Below, in pieces: positions 45,073 through 54,088 of a stretch of 64,000 nt of DNA. Origin of the DNA: Clostridium aciditolerans (GTDB lineage: Bacteria > Bacillota > Clostridia > Clostridiales > Clostridiaceae); NCBI RefSeq assembly GCF_016316925.1, contig NZ_JAEEGB010000014.1, positions 62,001-126,000 of the forward strand, written 5' to 3'. How positions within the stretch are numbered: position 1 is the first letter of the stretch; each line of letters opens with the position of its first letter. A model generated the notes under the pieces. The model was not told the DNA's origin and searched no databases. It saw only the letters and a list, made by a program, of their open reading frames with translations. Both the position numbers and the translations under genes were made by a program.

Positions 45073-45314
45073 AAATAATTTTATCAGAAGAAAACAAAAA
45101 TCAATTTTACATACCGGAAGGTTTTGCTCATGGATTTTTAGTTTTATCTGAAGAAGCAGAGTTTTGCTATAAGTGTACAGGTTTTTATCATCCTAAAGAT
45201 GAAATTGGTATAATTTGGAACGATCCGTATATAAACATTAATTGGCCAATAGAAGATATTAATGAACTAATATTGTCAGACAAAGACAAAAATTGGTTAC
45301 CATTAAAGGTCTAA
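45069..45314 (+). pseudogene. Duplicated tail of rmlC (gene fragment)
   Basis: These 246 bases match 43451-43696 at about nine bases in ten by eye and end at the equivalent stop codon. They encode the last 80 residues of RmlC (QFYIPEGFAHGFLVL onwards) without the catalytic His and without a start. The first bases overlap the stop of the preceding gene. The divergence is partly silent, so the copy is not brand new or came from a relative. Confidence 0.88.
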
Positions 45315-45361
45315 GTAAATGAGTAAATGCACATAAATTTTTTTAATGCAGGGAGATAATA

Positions 45362-46801
45362 ATGAAAAAAGTGTGTCTTAAATTAATTGATACTAGAGAG
45401 GGAGTATTTATCTTTGCTTTTATTTTAATGGCATTGTACTTATTTCCTCAAAAGGACTTAATTGCCCGTTCAGGGGATGCTGTGGAAACATGGAAAGTTG
45501 TAACAACATTTTTAAACTCTAATCCAGAACACTCTTACGTTATGTACAAAGGTTTTTTATCAATAATACCTAATGTTGTTCTTTATCAACTAGCCTTATT
45601 TTGGGGAGTAGATCAGTTCTTTTTTGTAAAGATGTTCAATTGTATTAGTTTTGCGTACATATCGACTATAGGGTTACCTTACTTTTTTTCATATGTCTTT
45701 AATAAAAAAATAGAGAATTACAAAATTTATATATTAACTATTATACTTTATTTGGAAATGGGTGTTAATTTTTCTTTTATAAGTGTTGATGCATCTAGCA
45801 TTGTAGTAATGCTGCTTACTGTTAACAGTGTTATAAGAATTATGACATGTGAAAAAAAGCTACCTTCTATTTACTATTTATACATGGGAATTATTTTTTC
45901 AATGTGTACATTGTTTAGTGGACAATACTTACCTACTGTTGTTTGCACTTTACTATTTATTGTTTTTGCAAAAGTTATTCCAATTTTTAGGAAGAAACAA
46001 GTTAATATTAAACTAATTAGTATTATAGTTTTTTTTGTTGTTGGGTTTTCAATTGTAAACAGTGCTAATAATTATTTTGTAAAGACCCGCGTACAACCGG
46101 TAAGAGATGCAGGGCAATGGTTACCAACTGGAGGCCAGTGGCTACAATTCGCTTTAACAAATAATATGCTTATGTCTAAATATTCTGATGTAACTATACC
46201 AGATAATAGAGGTAAAGCAATACTTATAAAAGAAAATAGAGATATTGAATCAATTGAAAAAGGGGGCGGTTCATACAACTATAAAGATTATACAAAGTTG
46301 GTGTTAAAATATCCAGTAGAGTTTTTAACGAGATGGTTAAATAGGTTATTCTTGGGAGTTAGTGTTGATAACAACGAAACTAATTATTTTTATTTATTAG
46401 GTTCATATACATTGCTATTTTTAAGTTTACTTACATTTAAAAAGAATTGTAAGTGGATAAAAGATGTCTTTGATTCACGTACATTTTTAATTTTAGCTTT
46501 GATATTACCATCTTTAGTTCCATGTCTTATGCATGTGGAAATGCGTTATTTTATGTCGATTCAAATATTAATTGCAGGTATAGCACTTTTGTCAGATACA
46601 CTTTGGAATTCACTTTTGAATTTTAAGGAGTTTATAAAGCAAGTTACAATTGATAGAAAAAATACAGACTCAAGTACTTCAATACAAATAAATTATACAT
46701 TTGTCAGTTATTTAATTTTTATAACTTTATGTTTTTTATTGTTTGCAACACAGTATGAGCTTTTGGGTCCAACAAATGCAAATATTTTGTTTAAGTTCTA
46801 A
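45362..46801 (+). CDS. GT-C-like multi-pass membrane protein
   Basis: This 479-residue protein has about eleven hydrophobic segments. The loop after the first helix carries an acidic motif (ARSGDAVETWK, near residues 35-45) as in GT-C glycosyltransferases. No named family is recognised. It may transfer a sugar from a polyprenyl-phosphate donor to the growing glycan outside the membrane (inference from fold and neighbours). GGGAG lies upstream of the ATG. Confidence 0.65.
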   Translation: MKKVCLKLIDTREGVFIFAFILMALYLFPQKDLIARSGDAVETWKVVTTFLNSNPEHSYVMYKGFLSIIPNVVLYQLALFWGVDQFFFVKMFNCISFAYISTIGLPYFFSYVFNKKIENYKIYILTIILYLEMGVNFSFISVDASSIVVMLLTVNSVIRIMTCEKKLPSIYYLYMGIIFSMCTLFSGQYLPTVVCTLLFIVFAKVIPIFRKKQVNIKLISIIVFFVVGFSIVNSANNYFVKTRVQPVRDAGQWLPTGGQWLQFALTNNMLMSKYSDVTIPDNRGKAILIKENRDIESIEKGGGSYNYKDYTKLVLKYPVEFLTRWLNRLFLGVSVDNNETNYFYLLGSYTLLFLSLLTFKKNCKWIKDVFDSRTFLILALILPSLVPCLMHVEMRYFMSIQILIAGIALLSDTLWNSLLNFKEFIKQVTIDRKNTDSSTSIQINYTFVSYLIFITLCFLLFATQYELLGPTNANILFKF

Positions 46802-46877
46802 AAATCAGTATTTAGTAAAAGTACTAACTCTTTTTATATTTTTATTTATTATAGTATACAATTAGGGAGTGAAAAAC

Positions 46878-48008
46878 ATGATACCATTTAATAAGCCACC
46901 ATTTGTTGGTAAAGAAATAGAATATATTAAAAAGGCTATCAAAAATAATAAAATTTGTGGTGATGGAGAATTCACCAAGGCATGTAATAATTGGATTGAA
47001 CAAAAAACAAAAAAAGCATTACTTACTACATCATGTACTCATGCTCTTGAAATGGCTGCAATACTAGCAGATATTAAAGAAGGTGATGAAGTAATTATGC
47101 CGGCATTTACCTTTGTATCAACTGCTGATGCTTTTGTAATGCGTGGTGCTAAAATTGTATTTGTTGATATTCGTCCTGATACCATGAATATTGATGAAAA
47201 CTTGATTGAGGCAGCAATTACTTCAAAAACAAAAGTAATTGTTCCAGTGCATTATGCAGGAGTAGCTTGTGAAATGGACAAAATTTTACAGATCGCAAAA
47301 AAATATAATTTATTAGTAGTTGAAGATGCTGCTCAAGGGGTTATGTCAACCTATAAAGGACAAGCCTTAGGTAGCATTGGTGATTTTGGCTGTTATTCAT
47401 TTCACGAAACTAAAAATTATTCATCAGGTGAAGGTGGAGCAATATTAATTAGAGATGATAGATATATAGAACGTGCTGAAATTATTCGCGAAAAGGGTAC
47501 TAATAGAAGTAAGTTTTGGCGTGGGCAAATTGATAAGTACACATGGGTTGATTTAGGGTCATCTTATTTGCCAAGTGAACTCAATGCAGCTTACCTTTAT
47601 GCACAATTAGAAAGAGCTCAAGAGATAAACAATCATAGGCTAGCTCTTTGGAAATTATACAATAATTCACTAAAATCATTAGAAGAATCAGGTAGAATAG
47701 AGTTGCCTACTATTCCAGATGAATGTAAACATAATGCTCATATGTTTTATATTAAAACAAAAGGTATTGAAGAAAGAACTGAACTAATAAAATTTTTGAA
47801 AGAAAATGGTATCACGGCTGTTTTTCATTATATACCATTACATACATCTCCAGCAGGATTAAAGTTTGGATATTTTAATGGCGAAGACATATATACAACA
47901 GCTGAAAGTGAAAGATTACTTAGATTACCAATGTACTATTCTCTTACAGAAGATGAGGTGCGTTATGTAGTTAAAAAAGTTGAGGAGTTTTATAGATGGG
48001 TGTGTTAA
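46878..48008 (+). CDS. rffA: dTDP-4-amino-4,6-dideoxygalactose transaminase (RffA/WecE)
   Basis: The product is 376 residues, the exact length of E. coli WecE. It is a PLP aminotransferase with SCTHALEMAA near residue 52, VVEDAAQGVMSTYKGQ near 147 and the PLP lysine Lys179 in FHETKNYSSGEGG. It converts dTDP-4-keto-6-deoxyglucose to the 4-amino-4,6-dideoxy sugar. The ATG at 46878 is preferred over a GTG three codons earlier because AGGGAG lies at the right distance. It overlaps the next gene by 13 nt. Confidence 0.92.
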   Translation: MIPFNKPPFVGKEIEYIKKAIKNNKICGDGEFTKACNNWIEQKTKKALLTTSCTHALEMAAILADIKEGDEVIMPAFTFVSTADAFVMRGAKIVFVDIRPDTMNIDENLIEAAITSKTKVIVPVHYAGVACEMDKILQIAKKYNLLVVEDAAQGVMSTYKGQALGSIGDFGCYSFHETKNYSSGEGGAILIRDDRYIERAEIIREKGTNRSKFWRGQIDKYTWVDLGSSYLPSELNAAYLYAQLERAQEINNHRLALWKLYNNSLKSLEESGRIELPTIPDECKHNAHMFYIKTKGIEERTELIKFLKENGITAVFHYIPLHTSPAGLKFGYFNGEDIYTTAESERLLRLPMYYSLTEDEVRYVVKKVEEFYRWVC

Positions 48009-48535
48009 TTTTAGATAATGAAAAAATATATCTTAGAGAAATATCATTTTCAGATACTGATAATATAATTAAATGGAGAAATAGTCTTTATGTTAAGCAA
48101 AACTTTATATATCAAAAAGATTTAACAAGAGAAGAACATGAATCATGGATAAAAACTAAGGTGAAATGTGGTAAAGTTAAACAATTTATAATTATTGAAA
48201 AGGGAAATAATAATCCTATTGGCTCAGTATATTTAAGAGATATTGATTATAACAACAGTAAAGCGGAATTTGGTATATTTATTGGCGAAAAAACAGCACT
48301 AAATAAAGGATATGGAACAATAGCTACAAATATGATTACAAAGTATGGTTTTAATCAGTTAGGGTTAAATAAAATCTTTTTAAGAGTTTTTGAAAATAAC
48401 GTTCATGCAATCAGAAGTTATGAAAAATCTAATTTTATTCAGGAAGGCTTATTTAAGCAGGATGTATGTATTGATAAAAAATTTTATAATATTATATTTA
48501 TGAGTATCTTTAAAAATGGTGATTCAAATGATTAA
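47996..48535 (+). CDS. GNAT acetyltransferase, probable amino-sugar N-acetylase
   Basis: This 179-residue GNAT protein has LREISFSDTDNIIKWRN near residue 12, an acetyl-CoA loop with EKTALNKGYGTIATNM near 100 and the C-terminal LRVFENNVHAIRSYEKSNF. It resembles PseH/RimJ-type enzymes. Being coupled to the RffA-like aminotransferase, it is likely to acylate the 4-amino group of the same sugar (inference), as WecD does in E. coli. Confidence 0.83.
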   Translation: MGVLILDNEKIYLREISFSDTDNIIKWRNSLYVKQNFIYQKDLTREEHESWIKTKVKCGKVKQFIIIEKGNNNPIGSVYLRDIDYNNSKAEFGIFIGEKTALNKGYGTIATNMITKYGFNQLGLNKIFLRVFENNVHAIRSYEKSNFIQEGLFKQDVCIDKKFYNIIFMSIFKNGDSND

Positions 48536-49490
48536 TAAAAAATTATCTTTTGTTATTCCGTGTTATGGAAGTGAAAAGACTATTGAATCTGTAATAGAAG
48601 AAATAGTAAATACTGTAAGTTACAAAAATCCTTATGAAATTATATGTGTAAATGATTGTTCACCAGATGGAGTATATGAGGCTTTGAAAAGCTTAGCAAG
48701 AAACAATGAAAATATAAAGGTATTAAATTTGGCTAAAAATTTTGGGCAACATAATGCATTAATGGCTGGATATAGGCATGTAACTGGAGATATAATCATT
48801 TCCCTTGATGATGATGGACAAACTCCTGCTAAAGAATGTTATAAACTGATCAATGCTTTAAATGATGACAAGGATGTAATATATGCAAGATATGCACAAA
48901 AAAAACATTCATTGTTTAAAAATTTTGGTAGTAAGATGGCTGCTTGGATGGGGAAGGTATTACTTAATATTTCCAAAGATTTATATATATCAAGCTATTT
49001 TGTTTGTAAGAGATATGTAATAAACGAAATAATAAGATATGAAAATCCATATTCATATCTTGGTGGTTTGATAGTTAGAGCAACTAAAAAAATTGGCAAT
49101 GTTGATATAAACCATAGAGCAAGGGAAGTAGGTAGAACCGGATATACATTTAAAAAACTAATATCTTTATGGCTTAATGGATTTACAGCTTTTTCAGTAA
49201 AGCCTCTTAGAATAGCTACAATATTAGGATTTGTTTGTTCTTTATTTGGCTTTACATACGGCATATGGACAATAATCAAAAAGATGTTCATAAATTCCAG
49301 TTCACCAATGGGATATAGTTCTATGATGGCTGCAATTATGTTTATTGGTGGAATGATAATGTTAATGCTAGGGCTGATTGGTGAATATATTGGACGAATT
49401 TACATAAGTATAAATAATGCACCACAATATGTTATCAGAGAAAAAATTAACTATGATATACAAGATCAAAAGGAAAAAGTATATGAATAA
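48528..49490 (+). CDS. Polyprenyl-phosphate glycosyltransferase (ArnC/GtrB/DPM1 type)
   Basis: This 320-residue GT2 enzyme has LSFVIPCYGSEKTIE at the N-terminus, the metal motif LDDDGQTP near residue 93 and two C-terminal membrane helices (about 225-250 and 260-290). Proteins with this layout load a sugar on undecaprenyl phosphate at the inner face of the membrane. The two following SMR-type genes are typical partners. The start is ATG 48528 or ATG 48516; both lie inside the previous gene. Confidence 0.88.
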   Translation: MINKKLSFVIPCYGSEKTIESVIEEIVNTVSYKNPYEIICVNDCSPDGVYEALKSLARNNENIKVLNLAKNFGQHNALMAGYRHVTGDIIISLDDDGQTPAKECYKLINALNDDKDVIYARYAQKKHSLFKNFGSKMAAWMGKVLLNISKDLYISSYFVCKRYVINEIIRYENPYSYLGGLIVRATKKIGNVDINHRAREVGRTGYTFKKLISLWLNGFTAFSVKPLRIATILGFVCSLFGFTYGIWTIIKKMFINSSSPMGYSSMMAAIMFIGGMIMLMLGLIGEYIGRIYISINNAPQYVIREKINYDIQDQKEKVYE

Positions 49491-49824
49491 GATTAAATCA
49501 TATATATTACTACATATGATGTTGTTGATGTTATCTATTGGAGGAATATTTTCCAAATTAGCATCAAGGCAAGAATTTTTATCAGTACAATTCATTTCAC
49601 TTTATGTAGGAAGTTTGATAGTACTATTTATATATGCTATTGCATGGCAACAAATTTTAAAACACATACCTTTGACAGTAGCATATGCTAATAAAGGAAT
49701 ATCCCTTATTTGGGGTATGATATTTGGTAATGTTTTTTTTAGTGAAGTAATTACTTTAAATATGATAATTGGTGCAGTTATTGTATTTTTAGGTATATTA
49801 ATGGTGGTGAGTGATGAAGTATAA
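49483..49824 (+). CDS. SMR/EamA-type small membrane protein, ArnE-like flippase subunit
   Basis: This 113-residue protein has four membrane helices. VAYANKGISLIWGMIFGNVFFSEVIT is the SMR-like third-helix motif also found in ArnE/ArnF. The ATG at 49483 has AAAAGGAAAAAG upstream and overlaps the preceding stop. It likely forms a heterodimer with the next gene product to flip the lipid-linked sugar made by the preceding enzyme. Confidence 0.78.
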   Translation: MNKIKSYILLHMMLLMLSIGGIFSKLASRQEFLSVQFISLYVGSLIVLFIYAIAWQQILKHIPLTVAYANKGISLIWGMIFGNVFFSEVITLNMIIGAVIVFLGILMVVSDEV

Positions 49825-50158
49825 CTTATTATATGCAATTTTTTATTTAGTTTCTGTTTTTTTAGCTAGTGTATCACAAATAGTATTAAAAAAAAGTGCA
49901 GGTATTAAATATAAACGAAAGATTGACGAGTATATAAATAAAAATGTAATTATAGCATATTTAATATTTTTTACATGTACTTTATGTACTTTATTTGCAT
50001 TAAAGAAAATACCATTATCTCTAGCACCAATATTAGAAAGCACCGGATATATATATGTTGCTATACTCTCTTTAATAATATTAAAAGAAAGAATTACTAA
50101 GAAAAAATTTATTGGTCTTTTACTTATTATTGTTGGAGTTGGAATAAGTGTTTTGTAA
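49814..50158 (+). CDS. SMR/EamA-type small membrane protein, ArnF-like flippase subunit
   Basis: The product is 114 residues with four membrane helices. It has KKIPLSLAPILESTGYIYVAILSLIILKERITKKK, the SMR motif of the second subunit. The ATG at 49814 overlaps the previous stop by 11 nt; a GTG just before is an alternative. Two different SMR genes in tandem fit a paired flippase. Confidence 0.78.
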   Translation: MKYNLLYAIFYLVSVFLASVSQIVLKKSAGIKYKRKIDEYINKNVIIAYLIFFTCTLCTLFALKKIPLSLAPILESTGYIYVAILSLIILKERITKKKFIGLLLIIVGVGISVL

Positions 50159-50330
50159 ATTACATTGGAATGATAACTATTTTAGCAACCGTTCTAATGA
50201 CAAGATTGCTACTAGCAACAAAGGCTTGATTAATTGATATAATAGAAGTCTTTAATGGTAGAGTTTATTGATAGCAACAATAATGGTAAATCAGAATTTG
50301 TTAATCGCAAATTAAATAGAAAGGTATGTT

Positions 50331-51962
50331 ATGAATATAACTTATAGCAACTATACCACTTATTTATATACTGCTAAGGAAGGTTGGAGAAATAAATTGA
50401 CTAAAATAAAAGAAGCTATTTTAAAAAATAAAAAATTTGCTATAATTCTCGTTATTTCTTTAAGCCCTGGATTTATAACGGCTCTTCTTGTCCATTTTAT
50501 ACTGAATTCTAAACTTTCAAATTACACGTTATCTGGCTCTTTAATGGGAGGAGTTTGGAATGATCAAATATGCTATTGGCTAGAAGCAACTTCTTTTAAA
50601 GCAAAAGGGTTCGATCAAGGGTTTTTCGGGATTAATGAAATGGTGAAATATAGCGGTTTTTCCATTGGAGTACATGGGCCTTTTTATAAAATACTTATTG
50701 GGGGGCTAGCCCATTTATTTAACACGCCATTTCTCTTAGGGCCAGTTCTAAATTCTGTTTTGATTGCATTGAGCTTTATCTTTTTTGTTTATTATACCAA
50801 AATTAGAACGAGACGCGCGATGCTTGTGATGGTTGGTATTGTCTCATGTTGGACCGTTTTACTCTGTATTCCTACTCAGATGGAAGAATCTTTAAATCAC
50901 GCTTTTGCTATCGCGCTTGCCGCTGCTTTTTATCGCCTATTTTTTAATTTAAAAAACGGCCATCGACAATCAAAATCATCATTAATTCTTTCGATTGTTT
51001 TTATAACAATACTTAGTTTTTTACGGCCGACCTGGTGCTTTTTAATTTTTGTCACAATGCTATTCTTTTGCCAAATGTTCGATTTTCATAAAAGAATAAA
51101 GCGTATAGGTAGTATTATTGCATCGCTTTTTTATTGCGCTTTTTTTGGAATTTATATGATTAAAGGTTTTGAATATTATCCAAGTTCATTTACATTATTT
51201 ATAAATGAATTTCATCAAAATAAATCAGCTGCAATTAAAATGATTATTGATTTGGCTTTTGCTAATTTTAAAATATTTTTCAGTTATAAAATTTCGAATT
51301 CTCTGGAAATATTTGAACGTTGCGTTGTATTGTTTTTTTTATTATGGATTTTAATTTTATTAATTAGGAACTTGATACAATTTAAAAATTTAAAAAATAT
51401 AAAAACTTTTGCTGATATTTTCAGATGTCTATTCCATCTTTATAATTTGATTGCAATAATATGCATTGATTCTATTTTTTATAGCGTTGGAAATTATTAT
51501 GATTTGCGTATAGTAGCGCCTCATTTATTGTTGTCTATTACGATAGAAATTGCTTTTTTACAATATGACTTTATTAAGCAAGTTTTAGCAATAAATTTGA
51601 TTGGGTGTTTTCTGTTTTTACAGGTATATGCATCTTCGATCATTTCAAATTTTCCAGTAAACAAGATTTCTCCTACTATTAATATTTCTAATTACATTAA
51701 TTATAAAGGTAATTCAAACTCGTGGAGAAATACTATGTTAGTATCGTTGAATCTTTATTCAAGTGATCTTGTTACATTGCCCGAAGGATTTGGCGCTTCT
51801 ATTTTTATTGCTCAATATAAGCCAGTAGCAAAAATAAAGTCTCAATATCTTTACCTTGATGCATCGGATTACCAATATATTGTTAATCTTAAATTAGCTA
51901 ACTTGACTCCAATCTATTCAAATAATGGTAATACATTATATATAAATAACTCTTATAAATGA
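50331..51962 (+). CDS. GT-C-like multi-pass membrane protein, possibly acquired
   Basis: This 543-residue protein has about eleven hydrophobic segments and an acidic loop after the first helix (MGGVWNDQICYWLE near residues 67-80). The DNA contains CG-rich words rare in the neighbours (GACGCGCGATG near 50811, GCGCTTGCCGC near 50917), which suggests a different origin. A role in adding a sugar from a lipid-linked donor is inferred. Its first 30 bases have a decayed copy near 52961-52990. Confidence 0.6.
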   Translation: MNITYSNYTTYLYTAKEGWRNKLTKIKEAILKNKKFAIILVISLSPGFITALLVHFILNSKLSNYTLSGSLMGGVWNDQICYWLEATSFKAKGFDQGFFGINEMVKYSGFSIGVHGPFYKILIGGLAHLFNTPFLLGPVLNSVLIALSFIFFVYYTKIRTRRAMLVMVGIVSCWTVLLCIPTQMEESLNHAFAIALAAAFYRLFFNLKNGHRQSKSSLILSIVFITILSFLRPTWCFLIFVTMLFFCQMFDFHKRIKRIGSIIASLFYCAFFGIYMIKGFEYYPSSFTLFINEFHQNKSAAIKMIIDLAFANFKIFFSYKISNSLEIFERCVVLFFLLWILILLIRNLIQFKNLKNIKTFADIFRCLFHLYNLIAIICIDSIFYSVGNYYDLRIVAPHLLLSITIEIAFLQYDFIKQVLAINLIGCFLFLQVYASSIISNFPVNKISPTINISNYINYKGNSNSWRNTMLVSLNLYSSDLVTLPEGFGASIFIAQYKPVAKIKSQYLYLDASDYQYIVNLKLANLTPIYSNNGNTLYINNSYK

Positions 51963-52061
51963 TTTCATTGTTAATGCTATTGACGAGCATATGGAACGCA
52001 TACAGACTGATTATGACAATTTGCCAAAGGCAAAGAAGTGGCACAAATCAGAATAGGGCAA
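51963..52061 (+). pseudogene. Unidentified gene remnant
   Basis: A frame without a start encodes about 30 residues (DFIVNAIDEHMERIQTDYD and onwards) and stops at about 52054-52056. The higher GC and charged sequence look like the tail of a foreign gene. I do not recognise the family. Confidence 0.35.
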
Positions 52062-52623
52062 GGCAAAGATTAAAAGGAAGAGAATCCGTATTGTATGGTT
52101 AGTTAACGATAGATATGTGAATAATTTTATAACAGTTTACAGGGAATGCAAGAAGTCATTTGACTTTGATATAAAGGTTGTTGCTGTACAAAGATTGGGA
52201 TATGAATTTTCACCTTTTATTTCATAAGAGGATATATTTAAATATTTGTCAGGTTAAGGAATATATTGAATAAAATGTTATAATAAGGAGAAACAAGAGT
52301 TTATTATATTGAATCCTTTAATAGCGGAAATTGATTACATGAAAAATGCACATATGATTTTTACTTCGGGAAAAAAGTCTGCATATAATAATAAATGCAT
52401 AGATATAGGGTGTATGAAAATAGATGAGTATTTGTATATAGTAAATGGCTATGGAAGTTGTAATGCTTGGGGTGAAAAGGACAAGGCTCTTAAAATGGAA
52501 AGTGTTGACATGAAAGTTCTGGACATAAGAGAAGATGGAATCAATAAATACGGCTGTGCAACAATAGGCAATTCGAATATTACATGTTGGGTTGGGAAAG
52601 AAGATGTTATTTACTATAAATAG
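52062..52623 (+). pseudogene. Decayed copy of the CDP-glycerol transferase-like gene
   Basis: Bases from about 52080 follow 43770 onwards closely, then carry two stop codons (around 52229 and 52255) and small changes. After the equivalent of residue 168 about 630 bases are deleted, joining directly to the C-terminal SH3-like domain. A residual frame from 52309 to 52623 (104 residues) spans the deletion and keeps that domain intact. Confidence 0.88.
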
Positions 52624-53098
52624 GAACAATATAAGATACCATCAACATTAATATTTTGCTTTTTTATATACCTTATGAAGTAGTGATGATCACCAAGATT
52701 AAGCAAGTTCGTGCCATCGATATGGTACCAAGTACCACACAAGAATGCAGAAATATACCTCATAACTTAAGACAGGTGAAAAATTGTCTTTTTTATAAAG
52801 ATTATTTATATCTTCAAGTTATACTAAACACATAATAATATCTGTGGAAAGATCATATCATGTTAAGTGATTGTTAAATTTTGCTTTATAAATAAAAATT
52901 ATAATTACTAAAATATAAATTTCACAGGGTATAATTAGAACAAGTATTACAACAAGAAAAGGTATATTATGAACATGACTTATAGAAAGTTCAAGGGCTT
53001 ATATATTTTGTAAGATTCGCATAGAACGTGAACAATACAGATACGCTCTAGTATAAATTTAAAATACAGAAGCAAAATGTCTAGAATTGAGGTAGTAT
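52624..53098. other. Non-coding stretch with gene relics
   Basis: No intact gene is present. The part at 52670-52780 is GC-richer and looks like a decayed frame. Near 52961-52990 the sequence resembles the ribosome binding site and first codons of the gene at 50331 (AAGGTATATTATGAACATGACTTATAG compared with AAGGTATGTTATGAATATAACTTATAG), but the frame stops after about 14 codons. Confidence 0.5.
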
Positions 53099-54055
53099 AT
53101 GTTGATTTCAATAGTTATTCCAAATTATAATGGAGAAAGATATTTAGATAATTGCATAAAATCGTTGTTAAATCAAGTTTATAGGGATTATGAAATAATA
53201 ATTGTGGACAATGCTTCAATTGACAACAGTTGTAACTTAATTTTAGAAAGGTATCCAATGATAAGCTTGATAAAACTAGATGAAAATTATGGGTTTAGTA
53301 GAGCAGTTAATGAAGGAATTAAAGTATCTCAAGGTGAGTATGTAGTCCTTCTTAATAATGATACAGTAGTAGAAAATACTTGGCTTTTAAATCTTGTCAA
53401 TTGTATAGAGAAAGATAGAAAGATATTCTCTTGTTGCAGTAAAATGATAAGATATCATGAAAAAGATAAAATTGATGATGCAGGAGATGAGTATACTATT
53501 TTAGGTTGGGCTTTTAAAAGAGGAGACGGAGAATCCATAAAGCATTACTCTAAAAATAAAAAAGTATTTAGTAGCTGCGCTGGGGCTGCAATATATAGAA
53601 AAGAAATATTTAATGAAATAGGTTATTTTGACGAAAACTTCTTTGCTTACATTGAAGATTTAGATATAAGTTATAGAGCAATGATATACGGATATAAAAA
53701 TTTATATTGCAGTAATGCTTATGTATACCATATAGGTAGTGCAACTAGCGGCAGCAGACATAATAGTTTTAAGGTTAAACTAGCAGCAAGAAATAATGCA
53801 TATTTAGTATATAAAAATATGCCAATTATTCAGGTGTTATTTAACTTACCTTTCTTAATTGTGGGATGGAGTATAAAACTTTTATTCTTTTATTATAAAG
53901 GATTTGGTAAAGAATATTTAAGTGGCATTAAGGAAGGAATTATAAATCTAAAAAGGATTAGTAAAATAAAGTATAGAAATAAAAATTTTATTAACTATAT
54001 AAAAATTCAGTGGTATATAACGATTAATTTATTTAAAGTTATATTAAAACTTTAA
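53099..54055 (+). CDS. GT2 glycosyltransferase, rhamnosyltransferase-like
   Basis: This 318-residue enzyme has ISIVIPNYNGERYLDNC at the N-terminus, IVDNASIDNS near residue 40, LLNNDTVVE near 83 (DxD-type) and YFDENFFAYIEDLDISYRA near 180. The arrangement matches the WbbL-like group. With dTDP-rhamnose genes in the cluster, rhamnose is a reasonable donor (inference). The C-terminus has one hydrophobic segment near 240-258. Confidence 0.86.
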   Translation: MLISIVIPNYNGERYLDNCIKSLLNQVYRDYEIIIVDNASIDNSCNLILERYPMISLIKLDENYGFSRAVNEGIKVSQGEYVVLLNNDTVVENTWLLNLVNCIEKDRKIFSCCSKMIRYHEKDKIDDAGDEYTILGWAFKRGDGESIKHYSKNKKVFSSCAGAAIYRKEIFNEIGYFDENFFAYIEDLDISYRAMIYGYKNLYCSNAYVYHIGSATSGSRHNSFKVKLAARNNAYLVYKNMPIIQVLFNLPFLIVGWSIKLLFFYYKGFGKEYLSGIKEGIINLKRISKIKYRNKNFINYIKIQWYITINLFKVILKL

Positions 54056-54088
54056 GTAAAATTACAAGAAATATAGGTGATTAAATTT

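Noticed and set aside
52309-52623. Independent 104-residue gene
   Set aside because: It aligns to two separate parts of the transferase at 43756-45072 joined by a deletion, so it is a remnant.
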